In this document: piece after piece, positions 56,255 through 64,000 of the stretch
Layout of the letters: each line of letters opens with the position of its first letter
Numbering within the stretch: the first letter of the stretch is position 1
NCBI GenBank assembly: GCA_942493345.1
Contig: OW818695.1
Span: 2,170,001 to 2,234,000, forward strand
Source: GWE2-42-39 sp942493345
GTDB lineage: Bacteria; Bacteroidota; Bacteroidia; Bacteroidales; Prolixibacteraceae
DNA length: 64,000 nt
Direction of reading: 5' to 3'
Translations under genes and position numbers: made by a program
The notes under the pieces: model-generated
The model's database searches: none
What the model saw: only the letters and a program-made list of their open reading frames with translations
What the model was told of the DNA's origin: nothing

Positions 56255-56617
56255 TTAATAATCACCTCGAAAGTCTTCTTCATATACATCAATTCGTTTT
56301 TGCCAGCTTCCGTCGTTGTAACTTCTGAACTTGCCTGATTTCAGCCCATCTTCGTCCGGCTCAATCCATACGGAAGAATACTTTGAATGAACCATTTTCG
56401 ATCCGTAAGGTTCTACAAAAGAAACCGAACCTGTAACATTTATATCGTCCACGTAATCATCGTAATATTCAATATCTTGGTTGTCGTAATAAACTTTGAG
56501 GGCAAAGTCGCAATGATTTTCAATTAAAATACGGTAGTTCATGTCCTCGTCCTGGTAACAATGCGGGAGGACGAAAAAAAGCGCTATCAGGAGTACAAAT
56601 TTTCCTGCGTTTTTCAT
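56255..56617 (-). CDS. Hypothetical exported protein
   Basis: The start is taken at ATG 56617 (M-K-N-A-G-K-F-V-L-L), giving 120 residues; a longer form from 56641 is possible. The N-terminus is a signal peptide (F-V-L-L-I-A-L-F-F-V-L-P-H-C). Its Cys fits only a poor lipobox, so lipidation is uncertain. The mature part is acidic and tyrosine-rich (Y-Y-D-D-Y-V-D-D) with probable beta structure. I do not recognise a family. It has its own terminator and stands alone, so it appears to be a real expressed gene. Confidence 0.65.
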   Translation of the reverse strand: MKNAGKFVLLIALFFVLPHCYQDEDMNYRILIENHCDFALKVYYDNQDIEYYDDYVDDINVTGSVSFVEPYGSKMVHSKYSSVWIEPDEDGLKSGKFRSYNDGSWQKRIDVYEEDFRGDY

Positions 56618-56716
56618 TTTTTGTGTTGTAATCGTTTTCATAAGTATTCTGTTTTTTTCTGAATTAATAACAGATCAGTTTTGATTACTCAATATTTGTA
56701 CCAAAAATTTGAGCAT

Positions 56717-56749
56717 AAAAAAACCTGTCTGTAAAATTACGGACAAGTT
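56717..56749 (-). terminator. Terminator of valS
   Basis: On the minus strand AACTTGTCCGTA/TACAGACAGGTT (one mismatch, one T-G pair) is followed by seven Ts. It lies about 100 bp after the valS stop. Confidence 0.8.
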
Positions 56750-56801
56750 TATTGACAATTGGTTGCAATTTCTGAATATTTTATTCCCCGGGTGAGAAAC
56801 G

Positions 56802-56838
56802 CTACTCATCGGATGACTTCAAGTCATCCGATGAGTAG
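56802..56838. repeat. 18-bp perfect inverted repeat downstream of valS
   Basis: CTACTCATCGGATGACTT, one C, then its exact reverse complement. No T run follows on either strand. It starts 12 bp after the valS stop, so it may be a small palindromic element or a 3'-end stabiliser ahead of the true terminator. Confidence 0.85.
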
Positions 56839-56849
56839 TCACCAATCGC

Positions 56850-59597
<2,748 letters not shown>

Positions 59598-59680
59598 TTC
59601 TATGTAATTGATTAGTTGAAAGCTATTTATTTTTAGCCTGCAAAAATAGAAAAAAGTTTGCGGAAAAAGAGGGTGAAAAT

Positions 59681-60460
59681 TTAAAACCTCAGCACATTAC
59701 CGCTTTTCAATTGAACAAAGCGCCATTCAGCATAAAAGGCAGCCAGTGCGGGCAACATGGTACAGTGTGCCGGAATTACTTGTTGCACGTTCAGTCTTTT
59801 CAGGTGTTCGATGGTTTGCCGGGTAAGTTCGTCGTCGCGTTTCAGATGAAACCCGCCAATTACAGCCTGCACTTTTTGTACACCCGTGACTTGCAGGGCA
59901 CGGTCAATCGTATTGCAAATTCCGGCATGGGCGCAACCCGAAACCACGATCAGCCCTTCGTCGCCAACGATTGCCAACCCCGAATCGTCTAGTGTAAAAT
60001 CATCAGAACCGTCTTCCAGCTTGAAAGCGGTTTCTTTTGCTTCGAAATCGTTCCGGCGGGGTACTTCGCCTAAAAACCATATTTGTTGCGAAAGTTGCAC
60101 CGGTTCACCGCTCATTTGAACATCAAACAGTTTTTCTGTTTCAGCACGGTTCAGTTGAAAACCCAGCGGTGTGCCGTTGGCTTTCCGGTAGCGGCTGATA
60201 AAAGCATCCGGGTGGCAAACCAGTTTTTTATTTTTCAGGAATGATAATCCGCCGGAATGGTCGTCGTGTCCGTGGCTCAAAACTACGGTTTCAACCAGGT
60301 CGAGATTGATATTTAACTGTCTGGCATTTTGAATGAACAGGTCGGATGTGCCGGTGTCGAACAAAACCGGCTGGTCGGCTTCAATCAGATAGGAGAGGCC
60401 ATGCTCGGCACGGCATTTGTTCCCGGCGGTATTTTCAACCAGAACGGTAAGTTTTATCAT
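59681..60460 (-). CDS. MBL-fold metallohydrolase (beta-RFAP synthase-like family)
   Basis: This 259-residue metallo-beta-lactamase-fold protein has the metal motif H63-G-H65-D-D67-H68 (L-S-H-G-H-D-D-H-S-G-G), G-C-A-H-A-G-I-C-N-T (about 174-183) and G-G-F-H-L (about 202-206). These are the marks of the family often annotated as 7,8-dihydropterin-6-methyl-4-(beta-D-ribofuranosyl)-aminobenzene 5'-phosphate synthase-like; the real substrate in bacteria is unknown. Its start overlaps the stop of the sensor kinase by four bases (ATGA), so the two are translationally coupled. Confidence 0.9.
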   Translation of the reverse strand: MIKLTVLVENTAGNKCRAEHGLSYLIEADQPVLFDTGTSDLFIQNARQLNINLDLVETVVLSHGHDDHSGGLSFLKNKKLVCHPDAFISRYRKANGTPLGFQLNRAETEKLFDVQMSGEPVQLSQQIWFLGEVPRRNDFEAKETAFKLEDGSDDFTLDDSGLAIVGDEGLIVVSGCAHAGICNTIDRALQVTGVQKVQAVIGGFHLKRDDELTRQTIEHLKRLNVQQVIPAHCTMLPALAAFYAEWRFVQLKSGNVLRF

Positions 60461-63400
60461 TTTTCAGTATAAATAGGAATTTCAATATAAAATGTTGTTC
60501 CAACGTCCATTGAGGTTTCGTACCAGATTCGCCCCTGCAGATTGTCGACCACTTTTTTCACGATGGACAAGCCCAGCCCCATGCCGCTGGTTTTGGTGGT
60601 GAAATTCGGTTCGAACATGTGGTTGCGTAAGTCTTCACGGATGCCGGTGCCATTGTCGGCAACCGAAACAATCGCTTTGTTGTTTTCTTTTTCCAGCGAA
60701 ATTATTATTTCCCCGATACGATCTTCGGGAATAGCCTGAATTGCGTTCTTCATGAGGTTTACAAAGGCGCTCGAAATCTGTTCCCTGTCGGCATAAATCA
60801 ACAATTTGTCAACCCCGTTTAGTTGCAGTGAAATTTTATTTCCCAGGTTTGCCTCGAACAGTTCTACTACCGTTTTCAATTTATCAATCAGGTCGATCAC
60901 CTCATTTTTAGCTTGTGGTATTTTTGCAAAATTCGAGAACTCAGTGGCAATATCCGATAGGTTGTCGATCTGCTCGATCAGGGTTTGCGTAACTTTTTCA
61001 AATTGCACATCGCTGATTTCCATGCCTTCTTTTTTCACCCGCTGAAGGTATTGCACATGCAGTTTCATCGGGGTGAGCGGGTTTTTAATTTCATGGGCAA
61101 TTTGTTTGGCCATTTCGCGCCACGCAAGTTCTCGTTCCGTTTTTGCCAACCGTTCGGCGCTTTCGGCCAGTTCGTCCACTTTTTTATTGTATTCTTTCAC
61201 CAATGCGCCAATTTCGTCTTGTGCATTATAGTTGATCTGCTCGCTCTTTTTTCCCAGTTGAATACCTTTCAGTTTGTTGCGGATGAGGCTCAGTGGGCGG
61301 GTGATCTGATTGGAGATCAAAACGGCAACAATCACACTGGTAAGGAACAGAATAACATACAAATTAATAAACGCAACGATGAAGGTCGAAATTTCTTGGT
61401 CGAGGCTATCCTCACGGGTAAAATACGGGAGGTTCAGAAAACCCATATAATTGCCTTTGCTGTTCAGAATTGGCTCGTAGGCCGAGAGGTACGAAAGGGT
61501 TCCAATGTGTTCGGGCTGAAAATAATTAGCGACATAATTTTCCATCAGTTGGTAATACGCTTCGGTGTTCATTCGGGTTGAAATAATGCCTTTACTGAAC
61601 ATTTCCGGCCTCGAAGTAGCCATCAGTTCGCCATTGAAATTGTAAATATTGATATCGGTTGCAAAAATATTCGACAGCTTGTGCAACTCGCGAAACAACC
61701 AGGCATGCAGCTCGGGGGTCACTTCTTCGTAATTGACCAGGCCCACAGTAATTTCTTCGGAAATGGAACGCATTTTTTCTCGAAGCCCCGACTGGTGTTT
61801 TTTATTGTAATCCTGAATGTTATAAAATATTGTTCCGGCAGCTACAACAATCAGGAAAACAAACACTACTGAAATAATTGCCGCCTGGATTTTAAATTTG
61901 AGGTCGTACGTAGCAGATTGCTTTCGGTAGGCCGAATTTCCGATGAAAAGAAAAAACAGGGTAAACATCATGTAAAACACAAAGATGTAGGGAAATGAAA
62001 TCAGAAAATCGAAAATGCTGAGAGAGGGACTACTTACCACAATGAAATTGCTGTTTCCAAGCCGGTATACCAAGTGGTTGTAGTCGTCCCACCGAAACAA
62101 CTGAAATTCTTTTTGTAGGGGTGGAATTCCGTACGAAAGGAAATAATAATTGTACAAATATTCGCCATTCCGGTTTACCAGCTCGTTGTTAAAATACTTG
62201 GCATACGAAAGTTCCTTGTACTTATTGGGTTTTATTAGTGATCGGTCCATCAGCAGTTCCGGGAACCCGATCCCTTCGGAAACAATTTTCGAGTTTAGCT
62301 CAATAAAAATAGAAATTCCCTGTGAGTCGGAAATAAGCGGGTAATACAGCTTGCCAAAATAAGAGACCAAGCCATTCCTATTATTCATGTGGTAAAAATT
62401 GCAATCGGGCAATTTTGTCCCCGATTTGGCAATCATTTCATTAAAAAACGGGAAACAGGGTTCCAGTGAATTGTCGGGTTGTACTAAAACACTGTCGGCA
62501 CCGGTACAAATGTTGATCTGAATATCGAACTTCGAAAAATAACCGCTGAAATAATTTCGGATCAGGTACTCTTCCAGTTCGCTGTACGAAGAATTGACCA
62601 AGCTGGGAATCACCGAATCGGTGTTCATCCGGTATTGAATTTCGGTCAGGTAATTTTCACCAACCGGGTCGTGTTCCGAACTCAGGGTCACTGCCATTAA
62701 TTTCTGAATCTGCGAGTTGCGGATTGTCAGTTGTTTGTATATAACGAAAACTGAAAAAATGGAAAACAAAGCCACAAACAAAACAATGGATGAAAACGGA
62801 AAACGGTTTTTTTGCCGTTGTTTCATAAAAAATAGGACCAAGCTGGTAATCAGGAAAAGGGTGATCATAAAAAGGTAAACATTCCTGAAAATAGCAGACA
62901 GGACAATGGCAAAAATAGCCAACGGAACAAAAATGGCCAGAAACTGTTTTTTAATGATAAAATGTTTGCTGATCCGAACGATCTTTTGGGTAATCAGGAA
63001 GTTAGAAAACAATAAAAAAGCGATGGCAAAATAGGCAGCGAGACTCTGTAAATCGATGTCGCTGATTTGGCTGAGTTTTAAAGAAATGTTGCTGTTCAGT
63101 ATCAAGTTGCTGATGAGGTAGCCGGCAAAAAGGTACAGCACACCGGAAAACAAAAACGAGAGGGTGAGATACCACCCGTTTTTGCGGGCTGGTATCGAAA
63201 AATCGCTGGCAAAATTGATACTCCAGAAAAAGGTAAGTACAGACAGCAGGAAGAAGTCGCCCAGCGACGGAATCCAGATGGAACTGGCGTAATAATCGGG
63301 GCCAAAAAAACTAAATGATTTTAACAAAGAAGGGAACCCCAATGTGATGTGCAGCCAGTAAAAAGAAAAAAGGGCGCCGCCAAGGGTTATCATCTTCAGG

Positions 63401-64000
63401 ATAAAAATTTCTTTGTGGTCTTTTATTACCCGGCGGGAATAAAACAGCAGGAGGATGAACCCGGCAACATACAGGAAAGCCGGGAAATACAAATCCGACT
63501 TGTTGCACCTGATTTTTCCAAAAGGGCGGATATAAAAAACAAGATCGTTGTTCGTGTTGTTTATGGCAATCGAATTCCGGGTTTCTTCGATGCTTACCTG
63601 ATATTCGACAGGTAATTTAAACGGTTTAACAAAGTTGTTTATCAGGTACTTGTTCTCGAATGGGTATTTGTTTTTGAGATGAACCAGGCCAATGATTTGG
63701 TGATCTTTTACGGTCAAATGTTTGGCGAAAAATATCCCGTTGGGTAAAAAAAGCACCTTTTCGTTTCTGATTTGTTTGTATTGCGAAGGGGAAAATCCGA
63801 AGTGGTTATTCGACCAGAAAATAATTTCGTCATGTTTTAAAATTAAAAAACCCAGCCCTTCTTGTTCAAATGTGGGGATAAAGCGGCTAAAATCAGAAAT
63901 ATAGCTTTTCTCGATTTTATTGGAATCAATTGCGCAGACAATCTGCGCCATGTACTGGTCAAGTTTTTTTTCCTGAAGCAGAAACGTACTTTGGAAACGA
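60457..64000 (-). CDS. NtrY-like sensor histidine kinase, very large (5' end beyond window)
   Basis: The frame is open to the right edge; an ATG at 63951 gives 1164 residues, but codons upstream of it (R-F-Q-S-T-F-L-L-Q-E-K-K-L-D-Q-Y) read as protein, so the true start is probably outside. About ten transmembrane segments occur in the N-terminal half, then a periplasmic sensor-like region, a transmembrane segment and a HAMP domain. The kinase core follows: phosphoacceptor His (codon 61093-61095, A-H-E-I-K-N-P-L-T-P), the N box N-L-M-K-N-A-I-Q-A, then D-N-G-T-G-I and G-M-G-L-G-L-S-I-V. The A-H-E-I-K-N-P-L-T-P-x-K wording is NtrY-like. No response regulator lies nearby; the MBL-fold gene is coupled downstream. 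Confidence 0.93.
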   Translation of the reverse strand, partial: RFQSTFLLQEKKLDQYMAQIVCAIDSNKIEKSYISDFSRFIPTFEQEGLGFLILKHDEIIFWSNNHFGFSPSQYKQIRNEKVLFLPNGIFFAKHLTVKDHQIIGLVHLKNKYPFENKYLINNFVKPFKLPVEYQVSIEETRNSIAINNTNNDLVFYIRPFGKIRCNKSDLYFPAFLYVAGFILLLFYSRRVIKDHKEIFILKMITLGGALFSFYWLHITLGFPSLLKSFSFFGPDYYASSIWIPSLGDFFLLSVLTFFWSINFASDFSIPARKNGWYLTLSFLFSGVLYLFAGYLISNLILNSNISLKLSQISDIDLQSLAAYFAIAFLLFSNFLITQKIVRISKHFIIKKQFLAIFVPLAIFAIVLSAIFRNVYLFMITLFLITSLVLFFMKQRQKNRFPFSSIVLFVALFSIFSVFVIYKQLTIRNSQIQKLMAVTLSSEHDPVGENYLTEIQYRMNTDSVIPSLVNSSYSELEEYLIRNYFSGYFSKFDIQINICTGADSVLVQPDNSLEPCFPFFNEMIAKSGTKLPDCNFYHMNNRNGLVSYFGKLYYPLISDSQGISIFIELNSKIVSEGIGFPELLMDRSLIKPNKYKELSYAKYFNNELVNRNGEYLYNYYFLSYGIPPLQKEFQLFRWDDYNHLVYRLGNSNFIVVSSPSLSIFDFLISFPYIFVFYMMFTLFFLFIGNSAYRKQSATYDLKFKIQAAIISVVFVFLIVVAAGTIFYNIQDYNKKHQSGLREKMRSISEEITVGLVNYEEVTPELHAWLFRELHKLSNIFATDINIYNFNGELMATSRPEMFSKGIISTRMNTEAYYQLMENYVANYFQPEHIGTLSYLSAYEPILNSKGNYMGFLNLPYFTREDSLDQEISTFIVAFINLYVILFLTSVIVAVLISNQITRPLSLIRNKLKGIQLGKKSEQINYNAQDEIGALVKEYNKKVDELAESAERLAKTERELAWREMAKQIAHEIKNPLTPMKLHVQYLQRVKKEGMEISDVQFEKVTQTLIEQIDNLSDIATEFSNFAKIPQAKNEVIDLIDKLKTVVELFEANLGNKISLQLNGVDKLLIYADREQISSAFVNLMKNAIQAIPEDRIGEIIISLEKENNKAIVSVADNGTGIREDLRNHMFEPNFTTKTSGMGLGLSIVKKVVDNLQGRIWYETSMDVGTTFYIEIPIYTEK

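Overview
This window looks like a chromosome segment from a free-living, probably marine or sediment member of the Bacteroidota (Marinilabiliales/Prolixibacteraceae-like). That is inferred from SusC/SusD pairs with their own ECF sigma/FecR regulators, S1 sulfatases, promoters of the TTTG-N19/20-TAnnTTTG type, a menaquinone operon, and the tig-clpP-clpX order. No rRNA, prophage, CRISPR array or plasmid function was seen.

Region 1 (1-24,456, all on the minus strand) is glycan-foraging territory made of two adjacent polysaccharide utilization loci (PULs). Read in the direction of transcription, PUL A runs ECF sigma, FecR anti-sigma, SusC, SusD, GH36 alpha-galactosidase, GH31, GH43 and three S1 sulfatases, the last cut by the left edge. 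PUL B lies upstream of it: ECF sigma, FecR, SusC, SusD, one GH43 lipoprotein, then a strong terminator. Both SusC proteins carry an N-terminal STN signalling domain, so each locus is probably a trans-envelope circuit (SusC to FecR to ECF sigma). The enzyme set points to a sulfated, alpha-galactose-containing glycan with pentose or other GH43-cleavable side groups.

Region 2 (24,457-37,854) is housekeeping: thyA-folA, ung, rmuC, the proteostasis operon tig-clpP-clpX, tRNA-Leu(UAG), tatC-lptB, recQ and a secreted S37-type peptidase. A lone Tat-exported GH36-like enzyme follows (38,065-40,170).

Region 3 (40,325-49,441) is a menaquinone cluster: menI-like thioesterase, menF, menD, menB, menA, menC, menE. 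It is interrupted twice: by a REP-associated tyrosine transposase with its palindromic repeats between menD and menB, and by an AAA ATPase between menB and menA. menH and menG are not in the window. It is followed by a uroporphyrinogen-decarboxylase-family gene broken by a one-base frameshift.

Region 4 (50,678-64,000) holds the initiator tRNA-fMet, an M23 peptidase-dxr-rseP-tatA run, an Rh-like ammonium channel, a small hypothetical gene, valS, a metallo-beta-lactamase-fold hydrolase and a very large NtrY-like sensor kinase running off the right edge. The most unusual observation is in valS: three palindromic, repeat-derived segments are inserted in frame in this essential gene. Together with the REP/transposase island and several intergenic hairpins, they suggest a genome well populated by small palindromic elements.
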